NCBI GenBank assembly: GCA_020853395.1 | Contig: JADYYY010000010.1 | Coordinates: 62,001-126,000, forward strand | Origin: Acidobacteriota bacterium | Lineage (GTDB): Bacteria > Acidobacteriota > Vicinamibacteria > Vicinamibacterales > SCN-69-37 | DNA length: 64,000 nt | Direction: 5' to 3' | Shown here: one piece after another, positions 32,621-43,042 of the stretch | Layout: each line of letters begins with the position of its first letter | Position numbering within the stretch: position 1 is the stretch's first letter | Notes under the pieces: generated by a model | What the model saw: only the letters and a program-made list of their open reading frames with translations | What the model was told of the DNA's origin: nothing | The model's database searches: none | Program-made: the position numbers and the translations under genes

Positions 32621-34653
32621 GCGCGCGGCTCCTCGACCACCGCCCCCGCCGCGACGACGGCATCGGGGCTGCGCAGTTTCCTGAGCCGATCGCGGATCTT
32701 CGCCGCCCGCTCGAACTCGAGGTTCGCCGCCGCCGCACGCATCTCGGCCTCGAGCGACGCGATGAACGCCTCGAGATCCGCCGGCGTGCGGAAGCGCTCG
32801 CGCTCGTCGGCGACCGTCGGGATGGTGACGTAGTCGCGCTCGTACACGCTCGACAGCACGTCGTCGATGTGCTTGACGATCGACGCCGGCGTGATGCCGT
32901 GCTCGTCGTTGTAGGCCTGCTGCACGCGGCGACGCCGGTCGGTTTCCGCCATCGCCTGCCGCATGGAGTCGGTCATGACGTCGGCGTAGAGGATGGCGCG
33001 GCCGCGGACATGGCGCGCGGCGCGCCCCACGGTCTGGATGAGCGCACCCGACGAGCGGAGGAACCCTTCCTTGTCGGCGTCGAGCACCGCGACGAGCGAC
33101 ACCTCCGGCAGGTCGAGGCCCTCGCGGAGCAGGTTGATGCCGATGAGCACGTCGAAGTTGCCCAGCCGGAGGTCGCGCAGGATCTGCACGCGCTCCAGCG
33201 TGTCGATGTCGGAATGCAGGTACCGTACCCGGACGCCGAGCTCCTGATAGTACTGCGACAGGTCTTCGGCCATCCGCTTGGTGAGGGTCGTGACGAGCAC
33301 ACGCTCGCCGCGTGCCACGGTCGCGCGGATCTCGGCCAGCAGATCGTCGACCTGGCCCTTGACGGGGCGCACCTCGATCGCCGGGTCGACGAGGCCCGTC
33401 GGCCGGATGATCTGCTCCACGACGACGCCGCCCGCCTGCCGCAGCTCGTACGGCCCGGGCGTGGCGCTCACGTAGACGACCTGGCCGACGCGACCTTCCC
33501 ATTCCGCGAAGCTGAGCGGCCGGTTGTCGAGCGCCGATGGCAGCCGGAAGCCGTAGGAGACGAGCACCTCTTTGCGTGCCCGATCGCCGTGGTACATGCC
33601 TCGCAACTGCGGGACGGTCTGGTGGCTCTCGTCGACGATGATGAGCGCATCGGACGGCAGGTAGTCGAGCAGGGTGGGCGGCGGCTCACCCGGCGCCCGG
33701 CCGGAGAAATGGCGCGAGTAGTTCTCGATGCCGTGGCAGTAGCCGATCTCCTTGATCATCTCGAGGTCGAACATCGTCCGCTGGTGCAACCGCTGCGCCT
33801 CGAGCACGCGGCCTTCGCGTTCGAGCTCGGCGAGGCGCTCCGCGAGCTCCGCCTTGATGGCATCCACGGCTTGCGTTGCGCGCGCGCGCGGCATGACGAA
33901 GTGCGACTTGGGGTACACCGCGAGCCGCTCGTGCCGGCGCAGCTCGCGGCCCGTCAGCGGATCGAACGACACGAGCTCGTCGATCTCGTCGCCGAAGAAC
34001 CCGATCCGGATCCCGATGTCCTCGTAGGCCGGATAGACCTCGACGATGTCGCCGCGGACGCGGAACGTCCCGCGGACGAACTCATGGTCGTTGCGCTCGT
34101 ACTGGATCTCCACGAGCTTGCGGAGCACCTGGTCGCGCTCCATGCGCACGCCCCGCTGCAGCGCCAGCATCAGCCCGTAGTACGCCTCCGGCGACCCGAG
34201 GCCGTAGATGCACGACACGCTGGCGACGATCAGCACGTCGCGGCGCTCGAACAGCGAGCGCGTCGCCGACAGCCGCAGCCGGTCGATCTCGTCGTTGATG
34301 ATCGCTTCCTTCTCGATGTACGAGTCGGTGGCCGGCATGTAGGCTTCCGGCTGGTAGTAGTCGTAGTAGCTGACGAAGAACTCGACGGCGTTGTGCGGAA
34401 AGAAGCGCCGGAACTCCTGGAAGAGCTGCGCGGCGAGCGTCTTGTTGTGGGCCAGGACGAGCGCGGGACGGTTCACGCGCGCGAGCACCTGCGCCATCGT
34501 GAAGGTCTTGCCCGATCCGGTGACACCCAACAGGACCTGCGCCCGGTCTTCGCGCTCGAGGCCGGCCACCAGCTCGTCGATCGCGCGCGGCTGGTCGCCT
34601 TTCAGCTCGAAGTCGGTTTCGATGAGGAAACGATCGGCGGCTCCGGCGCGCAT
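32617..34653 (-). CDS. uvrB: Excinuclease ABC subunit B
   Basis: 678 residues from ATG 34653 (an in-frame TTG 34668 lies 5 codons upstream). Walker [13 protein letters not shown], the damage-verification beta-hairpin [12 protein letters not shown], the DEAD-like box [19 protein letters not shown], helicase motifs V-VI ([30 protein letters not shown]) and the C-terminal UVR domain ([20 protein letters not shown]) are all present. UvrB verifies lesions for UvrA and recruits UvrC. The gene ends in a GTGA overlap with mlaE, an unexpected coupling of repair and lipid transport genes. Confidence 0.97.
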   Translation of the reverse strand: MRAGAADRFLIETDFELKGDQPRAIDELVAGLEREDRAQVLLGVTGSGKTFTMAQVLARVNRPALVLAHNKTLAAQLFQEFRRFFPHNAVEFFVSYYDYYQPEAYMPATDSYIEKEAIINDEIDRLRLSATRSLFERRDVLIVASVSCIYGLGSPEAYYGLMLALQRGVRMERDQVLRKLVEIQYERNDHEFVRGTFRVRGDIVEVYPAYEDIGIRIGFFGDEIDELVSFDPLTGRELRRHERLAVYPKSHFVMPRARATQAVDAIKAELAERLAELEREGRVLEAQRLHQRTMFDLEMIKEIGYCHGIENYSRHFSGRAPGEPPPTLLDYLPSDALIIVDESHQTVPQLRGMYHGDRARKEVLVSYGFRLPSALDNRPLSFAEWEGRVGQVVYVSATPGPYELRQAGGVVVEQIIRPTGLVDPAIEVRPVKGQVDDLLAEIRATVARGERVLVTTLTKRMAEDLSQYYQELGVRVRYLHSDIDTLERVQILRDLRLGNFDVLIGINLLREGLDLPEVSLVAVLDADKEGFLRSSGALIQTVGRAARHVRGRAILYADVMTDSMRQAMAETDRRRRVQQAYNDEHGITPASIVKHIDDVLSSVYERDYVTIPTVADERERFRTPADLEAFIASLEAEMRAAAANLEFERAAKIRDRLRKLRSPDAVVAAGAVVEEPRA

Positions 34654-34731
34654 ATCCAGAACATTCAATGGTACTACGAGCCCCCGGGAGCCCGGCCGCC
34701 CGGCCGCGGCCCGGTCCGCCGGACGTCCGCG

Positions 34732-34737
34732 TATAAT
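34732..34737 (+). promoter_or_regulatory. -10 TATAAT eight bases before the DHH gene start
   Basis: A perfect TATAAT in a GC-rich gap, with GTG 34746 starting 8 bases later. The -35 region is GC-rich and shows no match. The distance suggests a message with no or almost no leader. Confidence 0.5.
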
Positions 34738-34745
34738 CGGGGATT

Positions 34746-36179
34746 GTGCGTGCGCTGGCTGTCTGCCAGGACGAGCTGGTCATCCGGCTGTTGCACCGGG
34801 TGCTGGCGTCATCGTTCGACCTCGAATTCCTCGTCGAGAGCCGCCCGCTGGCGCGGCGGCTCGTCGACGACGGCATCGCCGCGACGTTCGGGGATCCCCG
34901 CCGGGTCGACGCCTATCTGCGCGTCGATCTCACGCCGAACACCTGCGTCATCGTCGAGGACAACGCGCGCCGTGGCCTGAAGCGGATCCTGACCTCGATC
35001 CGCGACGCCGGCGGCAACCTGATCTACCTGCTGCACGTCGACGGGCACGCGGCCCGCCGCGGCGCCGACGAGCTGCGCGCCGTCGTGCCGGAGCTCGCGC
35101 ACCTCGATCTGGCGGAGCTGCTCGCGCCGACGCTGACGTCCGAGCTCGGGCGGTCGCTGACGCGTGCGCGCGTCCAGCAGTACCAGCGGTACTTCGCGGA
35201 CGCCGACCGCGTGCTGATCCTGCTCCACAACGAGCCGGACCCGGACGCGCTGGCCGCCGGCCTCGCGCTGCGCAACGTGCTGCGCCGCACGCGGACGACC
35301 GCCATCATCGGCGCGCTCCAGGGCATCACGCGCCCGGAGAACCTCCGCATGGCGGACCTGCTCGACATCCAGCTCGAGACGATCACGGCCGACGAGTTCC
35401 CGAGCTTCGACCGCATCGCGACCGTCGACGTGCAGCCGCACTACTTCGGCGGCCTGCTGCCGCGCGTCGATCTCGTCGTCGACCACCATCCCGAGCAGCC
35501 CGGCTACACCGCGGTGTTCAAGGACATCCGGGCCGATTACGGCTCGACCTGCACGATCCTGACGGAGCACCTCCGGGCGGTCGACGTGAACATCTCGGAG
35601 CGCACGGCCACCGCGATGCTCTACGCGATCAAGTCGGACACCCTGTTCTTCGCCCGGCAGACGAACCGCGTCGACCTCGAGGCGTTTTCGTTCCTGTATC
35701 CGTTGGCCGATGCCGCGCTCATCCGCAAGATGGAGGGATCGGACCTCACGCTCGAGCGGCTCGAGCACGTCACGCGCGCGTTGTCGGCCAGCCGCCTGAA
35801 GAACCAGGTCTTCTCTGCGTTCCTCGGCGAGACGTCGCGCGAGGACTTCATCCCCTACACCGCCGATTTCCTGCTGCAGGTCGACGACGTGAAGTGGACG
35901 ATCGTGTCGGGGATCGTCGGCGGCCAGCTCATCGTGAGCGTGCGGAACCTGGGCTACAGCCGCAACGCCGGCGAGTTCGTGAAGGCCTGCTTCTCGGACA
36001 TCGGCAACGCCGGCGGCCATCGCGCCATGGCCAAGGCCGTCGTGCCGATCGATCGGTTCCGCGCCAAGTTCGGCGATCTCTCCGCGGTCGGCATCGCGGC
36101 GCGCATCGGGGACCTCGCCGAGGAGTTCCTTCGCGAGCCGGCACCCGAACGCAAGGCCGCCGTCAAGCTCGCTGAGTGA
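34746..36179 (+). CDS. DHH family phosphoesterase with N-terminal TrkA-N-like domain
   Basis: 477 residues. Residues 1 to about 125 look like a Rossmann-type TrkA-N domain ([48 protein letters not shown]). The DHH domain follows with [22 protein letters not shown] and the DHH motif [13 protein letters not shown]1 C-terminal domain ends with [12 protein letters not shown], the RNA/nucleotide-binding GGHxxAxG-like motif. Related enzymes (NrnA) degrade short oligonucleotides or cyclic dinucleotides; the substrate of this fused form is unknown. GTG 34746. Its last 17 bases overlap the convergent patatin-like gene. Confidence 0.85.
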   Translation: MRALAVCQDELVIRLLHRVLASSFDLEFLVESRPLARRLVDDGIAATFGDPRRVDAYLRVDLTPNTCVIVEDNARRGLKRILTSIRDAGGNLIYLLHVDGHAARRGADELRAVVPELAHLDLAELLAPTLTSELGRSLTRARVQQYQRYFADADRVLILLHNEPDPDALAAGLALRNVLRRTRTTAIIGALQGITRPENLRMADLLDIQLETITADEFPSFDRIATVDVQPHYFGGLLPRVDLVVDHHPEQPGYTAVFKDIRADYGSTCTILTEHLRAVDVNISERTATAMLYAIKSDTLFFARQTNRVDLEAFSFLYPLADAALIRKMEGSDLTLERLEHVTRALSASRLKNQVFSAFLGETSREDFIPYTADFLLQVDDVKWTIVSGIVGGQLIVSVRNLGYSRNAGEFVKACFSDIGNAGGHRAMAKAVVPIDRFRAKFGDLSAVGIAARIGDLAEEFLREPAPERKAAVKLAE

Positions 36180-37578
36180 GCTCCTCGAGGCTGAACCGTT
36201 CGCCCGCCGCCACGGTGGGCTCGATGAACGTCCGGTACGCGTCGGCGTAACCCTGCGCGGTCAGCTCCCCGATCGTGCGCTGCCGGTCCGACGCCTCGTC
36301 GTACACCGCGCCGAAGTCGAACGGCCCGATCGGATTGTGGTCCGGCCGGACGACGAAGACGCCGGAGAACCGGCCCGCGGCAAAGGCCACCGCATCCGAC
36401 AGCGCGGCCGTTTCGAGCGATCGCAACACCTCGCCGAGCCGGCCGCGCAGGTCCGCACGGCGGGCGCGCATGGCGTGCGGCCCGGCGGGCGCGGGCGCCG
36501 CGGCGACGATGACGACCTGCTCGACGCCGATGGCGGCCAGCTCCTCGACGAGCCGCACGGCCAGCTCGGGCCGATCGCAGAGGTGATGACGCTCGCCGCG
36601 CCAGTAGCTGTCGCTCGCGAACTGCACGGGCGCCGGCAGCGTGGCGACCGGCAGACGCAGCGCGCCCTGCAGCACGCCGACCAGCAGCTCGCGCTGAGGG
36701 CCGGTGAAGTCGAGGATCTCGGCCTCGCGCGGCGCGCCGCGCCGCCGGCCCTCGAACGCGCCGCGGGCCGGCGCGGCCAGCACCGCGCCGACCAGATCCC
36801 GGCGGCTGTCGAGGTCGTGCGCGCCGACGAGCACCTCGTGAAAGCCGGGCTGACCGAAGTTGTCCGACAGGATCTCGACGTACCGGCGCCCGATGTCGGC
36901 CGCCGCCGGCCGCGGCTCGTGCGACGCGCCGCGGACGAGCGTCCACAGCGTCTCGACCATCGTCGCGCCCGGCTCGGCCGCATCGAGCGGCGCGCCCACG
37001 AGGTGCCACCAGAAGGTGCCGCGCCGGCGCCGCGGGGATCGCTCCTCCCGCGCGGCCCGGATCGCGGCGAACGCGAGCACGGCCACGATCGCGCCGACGG
37101 CCAGCACCAGCGCGCGCGGCAGCATCGTCGGCAGAATCGGCGGCGTGAAGAGCGACTGGACGAGCGTCCCGTAGAGCGCGACGAGCCGCGCGGAGACGTC
37201 GACGAGATTGACGAGCGCCGCGAGGAAGCTGAGCGCGTAGACGACCGCGGCCGCGGCGAGCATCAGCAGCGGCGACGCGAGGAGCAGCACGACGGCCGCA
37301 CCGCCCCAGGCGGCGATTCGCAAAGAGCGGCGCCAGCGGTAGGCGCGCGCAAGCCGCGGCGACGCCCAGACGCTGTCGGGGCCCCAGACGCGCGGGCCGC
37401 CGTCGATGGCGGCCGCGAGCGCCGTCATGACGCCGGCGCCGTGCGCCGCGACGACATCGATCTTGATGCCGGCTTCGGTGAGCGCCTGCAGCACGCCGGC
37501 GTGGTACGCGCCGGCGGTGCCGCTGCCGCACAGCACGACGCCGGTGCGCAGCTTCGGCGAGTACGTGGACTGCGGCAT
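36163..37578 (-). CDS. Patatin-like membrane protein lacking catalytic residues
   Basis: 471 residues. The N-terminus GVVLCGSGTAGAYHAGVLQA followed by LTEAGIKIDVV aligns with the patatin oxyanion loop and first helix. The nucleophile motif that should read GTSAG is AHGAGV, so Gly replaces the catalytic Ser, and the DGG motif is replaced around SYWRGERHHLCDRPEL. Both members of the Ser-Asp dyad are therefore missing. Two long hydrophobic stretches lie at about residues 85-125 and 150-175, so the protein sits in the membrane. Probably a non-enzymatic or repurposed patatin fold. Convergent overlap with the DHH gene; greA lies 13 bases upstream on the same strand. Confidence 0.65.
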   Translation of the reverse strand: MPQSTYSPKLRTGVVLCGSGTAGAYHAGVLQALTEAGIKIDVVAAHGAGVMTALAAAIDGGPRVWGPDSVWASPRLARAYRWRRSLRIAAWGGAAVVLLLASPLLMLAAAAVVYALSFLAALVNLVDVSARLVALYGTLVQSLFTPPILPTMLPRALVLAVGAIVAVLAFAAIRAAREERSPRRRRGTFWWHLVGAPLDAAEPGATMVETLWTLVRGASHEPRPAAADIGRRYVEILSDNFGQPGFHEVLVGAHDLDSRRDLVGAVLAAPARGAFEGRRRGAPREAEILDFTGPQRELLVGVLQGALRLPVATLPAPVQFASDSYWRGERHHLCDRPELAVRLVEELAAIGVEQVVIVAAAPAPAGPHAMRARRADLRGRLGEVLRSLETAALSDAVAFAAGRFSGVFVVRPDHNPIGPFDFGAVYDEASDRQRTIGELTAQGYADAYRTFIEPTVAAGERFSLEELTQRA

Positions 37579-37591
37579 CGGCGGCGCCGGG

Positions 37592-38059
37592 CTACTCGTC
37601 CTCGTCGTGCACGGTCACCAGCTTGACGATCTCCAGCGTGCGCGAGCCGCCCGGCGTCGGGACGACGACCTCGTCGCCGGCTTCCTTGCCGACGAGAGCG
37701 CGGCCGATCGGCGAGGCCACCGAGACGAACCCGGCGTCGGGATTCGCGTCCTCGGGCAGCACCAGCTCGTACACGAACTGGCGGTCGCCCTCGCGCAGCG
37801 TCAGCTTCGCGCCGAATCCCGCCCGATCCTTCGGGATCTTGTCGAGGTTCATCAACTGGATCTGCGACACGCGCGTACGCAACATCGACACGCGCGCCTC
37901 GACGAAGCGCTGCCGCTCCTTCGCGGCCGCGTACTCGGCATTCTCGCGGAGATCGCCCAGCTCGCGGGCGCGCTGGATCTCCTTCGGCAGCTCCATGGTG
38001 AGCTCGCGCTCCAGTTGCACGATCTCGAGTTCGAACCGCTTGATCAGTCGAGCTTTCAT
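37592..38059 (-). CDS. greA: Transcription elongation factor GreA-type
   Basis: 155 residues. N-terminal coiled coil with the acidic tip DLRENAEYAAAKERQ, the GreA/GreB hallmark that stimulates transcript cleavage by backtracked RNA polymerase. C-terminal FKBP-like domain with GDEVVVPTPGGSRTLEIVKL. ATG 38059. The coiled-coil hinge VSQIQLMNLDKIPKDR is slightly unusual, so a Gre-factor paralogue is possible. Divergent from the SpoU methyltransferase; the 37-base gap must hold both promoters. Confidence 0.9.
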   Translation of the reverse strand: MKARLIKRFELEIVQLERELTMELPKEIQRARELGDLRENAEYAAAKERQRFVEARVSMLRTRVSQIQLMNLDKIPKDRAGFGAKLTLREGDRQFVYELVLPEDANPDAGFVSVASPIGRALVGKEAGDEVVVPTPGGSRTLEIVKLVTVHDEDE

Positions 38060-38084
38060 GAGGGCACGCCAAGAATAGCAAAAG

Positions 38085-38090
38085 TAAGAT
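38085..38090 (+). promoter_or_regulatory. -10-like TAAGAT six bases before the start codon at 38097
   Basis: TAAGAT in the short AT-rich gap between divergent greA and the methyltransferase gene; GTG 38097 follows after 6 bases. No Shine-Dalgarno and no -35 match. Candidate leaderless promoter. Confidence 0.35.
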
Positions 38091-38096
38091 AGGCGT

Positions 38097-38885
38097 GTGC
38101 GGATCGCCAGCCGACAGCATCCGGTGATCGCGCGGTTCCGCGCGCTCGCCACGCGCACGCCGGCGGGCATCGCGCTGCTCGACGGCGACCATCTCGTCGC
38201 CGAGGCCCTCGCGGCCGGCGTGCCGCTCGAGGTCGTCCTGGGCGACGAGCGGGCGGCGCCGTTGCTCGCGCGGGCGCGCGCCGCGGGCGCCGCCACATTC
38301 GAAGCCTCCGCCGCGGTGCTGAGCGCCGCGCGGCCAGTGCGCGGCGCGGCCGGCGGCGCGGTCGCGCTCGCGGCCTGGTCGGCGCGGTCGCTCGACGCGG
38401 TGTTCCGCACGACACCGCCGGTCGTGCTCGGCTTGGTCGACGTGCAGGATCCCGGCAATCTCGGCAGCGCGATCCGCAGCGCCGACGCGCTCGACGCGGG
38501 CGCGGTGCTCGCGCTCGGCGACTCGGCTCACCCGGGCGGCTGGAAGGCGTTGCGCGGCGCGATGGGCAGCACCTTTCACCTGCCGGTCGGCCGCGGCTCG
38601 ACGGCCGACGCCCTGGCGCTCGCGCGCCAGCACGGCCTAGCCGTGGCTGCCACGGTCGCTGAAGGCGGAACGCCGATCGAGGAAGCCAACCTCACGCAGC
38701 CGCTTCTCGTCCTCGTCGGCAACGAGGGCGCCGGGCTGCCGGCCGAGATCGTCGGCCACGCCGACCTCCGCCTCACCATCCCGATGCGCCCGAGCGTGAA
38801 CTCCCTGAACGTCTCGGTGACCGCCGCGCTCGTGCTCTGGGTGCGCCGTCACCAGGCGCAACGTCGCGCCAGGACGCCGCTGTGA
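38097..38885 (+). CDS. SpoU/TrmH family RNA 2'-O-methyltransferase
   Basis: 262 residues. N-terminal substrate-binding domain ([20 protein letters not shown]) followed by the knotted SpoU domain with all three motifs: [31 protein letters not shown] and [18 protein letters not shown]. Such enzymes (RlmB, TsnR type) methylate the ribose of rRNA or tRNA using S-adenosylmethionine; target unknown. The gene ends as GTGA overlapping the rarA start, so the two are coupled. Confidence 0.9.
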   Translation: MRIASRQHPVIARFRALATRTPAGIALLDGDHLVAEALAAGVPLEVVLGDERAAPLLARARAAGAATFEASAAVLSAARPVRGAAGGAVALAAWSARSLDAVFRTTPPVVLGLVDVQDPGNLGSAIRSADALDAGAVLALGDSAHPGGWKALRGAMGSTFHLPVGRGSTADALALARQHGLAVAATVAEGGTPIEEANLTQPLLVLVGNEGAGLPAEIVGHADLRLTIPMRPSVNSLNVSVTAALVLWVRRHQAQRRARTPL

Positions 38886-40234
38886 GCGAAACGCTCTTCC
38901 CGGACGACGAGGTTCCGGCGCGAGCGCCAGCGGCGTCCACACCGCTCGCCGAGCGCATGCGCCCGCGCACGCTCGACGAGTACGTCGGGCAGGCGCAGAT
39001 CGTCGGCGAGGGCCGCCCGCTGCGGCAGGCGATCGATCGGGGCCGGCTGCACTCGCTGATCCTCTGGGGACCGCCAGGCACCGGCAAGACGACGCTGGCG
39101 CGGCTGCTGGCGTCGACGGCCGGCGCCGACTTCGTCGCCTTCAGCGCCGTCACGTCCGGGATCAAGGACATCAAGGACGTCATCGCCGCGGCCGAGCGAC
39201 GCCGCCGGTACGACGGGCGGCAGACCATCCTGTTCGTCGACGAGATCCATCGCTTCAACAAGGCGCAGCAGGACGCCTTCCTGCCGCACGTCGAGGGCGG
39301 AACGATCATCCTCATCGGCGCGACCACCGAGAACCCCTCGTTCGAGGTCAACTCGGCGCTGCTCTCGCGCGCGAAGGTGTACGTCCTCCAGCCGCTCACG
39401 ACCGAGGACGTGGTGGCAATCCTGAGGCGGGCGTTGACGGACTCCGATCGCGGGCTCGGCCGCACGGGGCTCACGGCCGGCGACGACGTGCTGAGCGCTC
39501 TGGCCGTGCATGCGAACGGCGACGCGCGCGTATCGCTGAATCTGCTCGAGCAGCTCGCCACGGCGCTCGCCGATCCGGCCGGCGCCCCGAAGACGGTCGA
39601 CCACGCGATGCTCGCGGCGTTTCTCGAACGGCGCACGCTCGTCTACGACAAGTCCGGCGAGGAGCACTTCAACCTCGTCTCGGCGCTTCACAAGTCGATC
39701 CGCAACAGCGACGCCGATGCGGGTCTCTACTGGCTCGCGCGGATGATCGAAGCCGGCGAAGATCCGCTGTACGTCGCCCGGCGGCTCGTCCGATTCGCGT
39801 CGGAGGACGTGGGCCTGGCGGACCCGCGCGCGCTCGAGATCGCGCTCGCGGCGAAAGACGCGGTGCACTTCCTCGGCATGCCAGAAGGCAACACGGCGCT
39901 GGCGCAGTGCGTGGCGTACCTCGCCGCCGCGCCGAAGAGCAACGCCATCTACGTGGCCTACGGCGCGGCCGCCGCCGACGCGCTCGAGGACGTCGCGTCC
40001 CCGGTGCCGCTTCACCTGCGCAACGCGCCGACCTCGCTCATGAAAGGGCTCGGCTACGGCCGGGGGTACAAGTACGCGCACGACGAGGCCGAGGGCGTCG
40101 CAGAGATGACGTGCCTGCCCGAGCACTTGAAGGATCGCCGCTACTATCGACCGACGGATCGAGGCGTGGAAGCCCGCGTCAAGGCCGCGCTGGAGCACGC
40201 GAGCCGGAAACGGCGGCCCGATCCCTCTTCTTGA
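38882..40234 (+). CDS. rarA: Replication-associated recombination protein A (MgsA/RarA AAA ATPase)
   Basis: 450 residues. Walker [13 protein letters not shown], Walker [14 protein letters not shown], sensor 1 [11 protein letters not shown] and arginine-finger region LLSRAKVY, then the RarA-specific C-terminal tetramerisation domain ([39 protein letters not shown]). Acts at stalled replication forks, clamp-loader-like. GTG 38882 overlaps the previous stop (GTGA). Convergent with mutL. Confidence 0.96.
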   Translation: MSETLFPDDEVPARAPAASTPLAERMRPRTLDEYVGQAQIVGEGRPLRQAIDRGRLHSLILWGPPGTGKTTLARLLASTAGADFVAFSAVTSGIKDIKDVIAAAERRRRYDGRQTILFVDEIHRFNKAQQDAFLPHVEGGTIILIGATTENPSFEVNSALLSRAKVYVLQPLTTEDVVAILRRALTDSDRGLGRTGLTAGDDVLSALAVHANGDARVSLNLLEQLATALADPAGAPKTVDHAMLAAFLERRTLVYDKSGEEHFNLVSALHKSIRNSDADAGLYWLARMIEAGEDPLYVARRLVRFASEDVGLADPRALEIALAAKDAVHFLGMPEGNTALAQCVAYLAAAPKSNAIYVAYGAAAADALEDVASPVPLHLRNAPTSLMKGLGYGRGYKYAHDEAEGVAEMTCLPEHLKDRRYYRPTDRGVEARVKAALEHASRKRRPDPSS

Positions 40235-40239
40235 TGGGA

Positions 40240-40259
40240 GCGGCCGCGCAGGCGGCCGC
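40240..40259. terminator. GC-rich hairpin between convergent rarA and mutL
   Basis: GCGGCCGC-GCAG-GCGGCCGC, an 8-base perfect stem with a 4-base loop, in the 30-base gap between the two stop codons. No T-tract follows on either strand, so it may be a weak bidirectional or Rho-assisted terminator or simply a 3' stability hairpin. Confidence 0.5.
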
Positions 40260-40264
40260 CGCGA

Positions 40265-42034
40265 TCAGGTCCGCTCGAAGCTCCGCTCGATTTCGCGCCG
40301 GGTGAGCCGCAGCACCACCGGCCGCCCATGCGGGCAGACGGACGAGTGCGCGGTGCGGCGCAACTCGTCGAGCAGGTACTGCATCTTCTCGCGGGTGAGC
40401 GGGTCGTTCGCCTTGACGGCGGCGTGACACGCCATCGTCGCCGCCAGCCGCCGCAGCAGCGCGTCGACGCCATCTCCCGGCGACAGATCGTCCAGGTCGA
40501 TCGCCGCGGCACGCAGCGCCGCTTCGCTCCTGCGCCAGTCGAGGATCGCCGGCACGGCCGCGACCGACAGCGACGTGCCGCCGAAGTCGTCCAGATCGAA
40601 TCCGAACCGCGCCAGCGCGGCGCGATGGCCCAGGAGCGTCTGATGCTCGCCGGCCGTCAGCTCGAGCACGACCGGGCTCAGCAGGCGCTGCGACTCGAGG
40701 GCGCGCGACGTCAGACGCTCCGAGATCTGCTCGAACAGGATGCGTTCGTGCGCGACGTGCTGATCCACGATCGCCATGCCCTCGTCGTCGACCGCGACGA
40801 TGAACGTGTTGCGGAACTGCCCGAGCGGCGTCATCGGCTGGATGAGCGTCGCGACCGACACGTCGCCGGGCGCGGTGCGCAGGTGGGGATCCGGCGCGAA
40901 CGCCGGCGTGCCGGCCAGCGGCGGCGGCGCGGGATCCGGCGTCGGCCCGGCGCTCCAGACGTGCGCCATGCCGAGCGGCAGCGCCGGCGCCGTCGCGTCC
41001 GAGGAGCGAGGGGGCACCGCCGGCGCGAGCACGAGTTGAGGCGCCCCGGTGGCGCCGAGCGCGTCGATGACGGCGCGGCGCAGGATCTCGTGGACGAGCC
41101 CCTGATCGAGGAAGCGCACTTCGGCTTTCGTCGGGTGCACGTTGACGTCCACGCGATCGGGCGCGATGTCGAGGAACAGGTGGACCTCCGGGCTGCGCTC
41201 CTTGATGGTCGCGACGCTGTAAGCCTGCTGGATCGCGTGGGCGATCGTCCGGTCGCGGACGATCCGGCCGTTGACGAAGACGTGCTGCGGGCCGCGCACC
41301 GGGCCCTGCTCGCCGAGCGCCGCGACGTAGCCCTGCACCGAGATCCCCGCGGCGTGCTTCTCGACGCGCAGCAGATCCGGCCGATCGCCGTAGATCTGAT
41401 AGAACCGCTCGTCGAGCGACGCGGCCGGCGGCGCCTCCAGCAGCAGCCGGTCGGCGCTCCGCAGCGTGAAGCCGATCTGCGGTGCGCCGAGCGCCAGTTG
41501 CGTCACGAGGCGCGAGACCTGGGCCGCCTCGGCCGTGTCGGCCTTGAGGAACTTCCGCCGTGCCGGCAGGTTGTAGAAGAGATCCGCGACCTCGACGAGC
41601 GTGCCCTCCGGCGCGCCGACCTCCCGCACCGAGGCGAGGGCGCCGCCCTCCACGCGCACGTCGGTCCCGACGAGCGTCCCGCGCGCCCGCGTCCGCAGGC
41701 GAAACCGCGACACCGAGGCGATCGACGGCAGCGCCTCACCGCGGAACCCGAGGGTGCGAATGGCGGCGAGGTCGGTCGCGCTCGCGATCTTGCTCGTCGC
41801 GTGGCGCTCGATCGCGAGCGACGCGTCCTCGCCCGTCATGCCTTCGCCGTTGTCCTCGACGGCCACGAGCGTCTTGCCGCCGAACGCGATCGCGATCGCC
41901 ACGCGCGTGGCGCCCGCGTCGATCGCGTTCTCGACGAGCTCTTTGGCGACCGACGCCGGCCGCTCGACGACCTCGCCCGCCGCGATCTGATTGGCGAGCG
42001 CGGGCGGCAGACGATGCACGCGGTTCACAGCCAT
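40265..42034 (-). CDS. mutL: DNA mismatch repair protein MutL
   Basis: 589 residues. GHKL ATPase domain with catalytic Glu32 in KELVENAIDAGAT, DNGEGM, RHATSKI and LGFRGEALPSIASVS. A Pro/Ala-rich linker follows (about residues 355-400). The C-terminal dimerisation domain carries an endonuclease-type motif VDQHVAHERILFEQI (consensus DQHAxxExxxxE, here with Val for Ala), plus ACHAAVKAN and CPHGRP, so this MutL is probably a nicking enzyme as in organisms without MutH. ATG 42034, or GTG 42028, which would give a GTGA overlap with corA. Confidence 0.95.
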   Translation of the reverse strand: MAVNRVHRLPPALANQIAAGEVVERPASVAKELVENAIDAGATRVAIAIAFGGKTLVAVEDNGEGMTGEDASLAIERHATSKIASATDLAAIRTLGFRGEALPSIASVSRFRLRTRARGTLVGTDVRVEGGALASVREVGAPEGTLVEVADLFYNLPARRKFLKADTAEAAQVSRLVTQLALGAPQIGFTLRSADRLLLEAPPAASLDERFYQIYGDRPDLLRVEKHAAGISVQGYVAALGEQGPVRGPQHVFVNGRIVRDRTIAHAIQQAYSVATIKERSPEVHLFLDIAPDRVDVNVHPTKAEVRFLDQGLVHEILRRAVIDALGATGAPQLVLAPAVPPRSSDATAPALPLGMAHVWSAGPTPDPAPPPLAGTPAFAPDPHLRTAPGDVSVATLIQPMTPLGQFRNTFIVAVDDEGMAIVDQHVAHERILFEQISERLTSRALESQRLLSPVVLELTAGEHQTLLGHRAALARFGFDLDDFGGTSLSVAAVPAILDWRRSEAALRAAAIDLDDLSPGDGVDALLRRLAATMACHAAVKANDPLTREKMQYLLDELRRTAHSSVCPHGRPVVLRLTRREIERSFERT

Positions 42035-42990
42035 CGCATCCTGCGGAACACCCACAGCATGACACCGCCGAGCGTGCCCATGATCGCCATCACCCACCAG
42101 AACTGCGCGGCCTCGCCGCCGGGCAGGTGCGGCAGCGGCACGTTCATGCCGTAGAGCCCGGTGAGCACGGTGAGCGGCATGAAGATCGTCGCGATCACCG
42201 TGAGCACCTTCATGACCTGGTTCATGCGGTTGGACTGCGTCGACAGGTGCGCGTCGAGCAGGCCGGTGAGCCGATCGTGGAAGAACGCGCTTTCTTCGGT
42301 CAGCCGCACGAGATGGTCGTACACGTCGCGGAACCGGTAGGCGATCGGCTCGGGGATCTCCGCGAACTCGCGCCGCGCCAGCCGCGAGACGACGTCGCGC
42401 TCCGGCACCGCCACGCGCCGCAGCGCCGCGACGTCACGTTTGAGCGACAGAATCGCGCGCAGCGGGTCGGTGCTCGGGTCCTCGAACACGACTTTCTCGA
42501 GAGCTTCGAGCCGCGCCTCGAGAACGTCGACGACCGGCTGATAGGCGTCCACCATGTCGTCGACGATCCGGTGCATCAGCGCGACCGGCCCTTCGGCGAG
42601 CACGAGGTGATGCCTGAGGCAGACGGCCTGCTGCGCCTCGATCGCCGCGGAGCGGGCGGTGTGCACCGTCACGAGCGCGTTGGCCGTGACGAAGAAGTCG
42701 ACGTCGCGCGTGCCCGGCCCCGACAGCTCCTCGAACGGCACCATCTCGTGCAGGATCACGTAGAGGAACCCGTTGTAGCTCTCGATCTTGGGGTGGTGGA
42801 TCGCCGCGAGCGCGTCCTCGACCGCCAGATCGTGGAAGCCGAACGTCTCCTGCAGCAACGGCCGATCCTCTTCGGTCGGACCGTCGATGTTCACCCACAC
42901 GCGCTCGGGCGCGCCCGGAGCGAGCCACGCCGGATCCAGCGAATCCACTCGCCGCGTGACGCCGTTGGCGTGGACGAGGATGCTTCTCAT
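42025..42990 (-). CDS. corA: CorA family Mg2+/Co2+ transporter
   Basis: 321 residues. A large N-terminal cytoplasmic domain (FGFHDLAVEDALAAIHHPKI) and a long stalk helix lead into two C-terminal transmembrane helices. The selectivity motif YGMNV follows the first (LTVIATIFMPLTVLTGLYGMN). Pentameric channel family. Coupled to mutL by a short overlap. A second magnesium transporter, MgtE, is encoded 7 kb away. Confidence 0.94.
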   Translation of the reverse strand: MRSILVHANGVTRRVDSLDPAWLAPGAPERVWVNIDGPTEEDRPLLQETFGFHDLAVEDALAAIHHPKIESYNGFLYVILHEMVPFEELSGPGTRDVDFFVTANALVTVHTARSAAIEAQQAVCLRHHLVLAEGPVALMHRIVDDMVDAYQPVVDVLEARLEALEKVVFEDPSTDPLRAILSLKRDVAALRRVAVPERDVVSRLARREFAEIPEPIAYRFRDVYDHLVRLTEESAFFHDRLTGLLDAHLSTQSNRMNQVMKVLTVIATIFMPLTVLTGLYGMNVPLPHLPGGEAAQFWWVMAIMGTLGGVMLWVFRRMRWL

Positions 42991-43042
42991 CGAGCGCGGC
43001 GCGATGCCTGACGCGTCCGATCGGCGCCGGCGGCGTCAGCCC

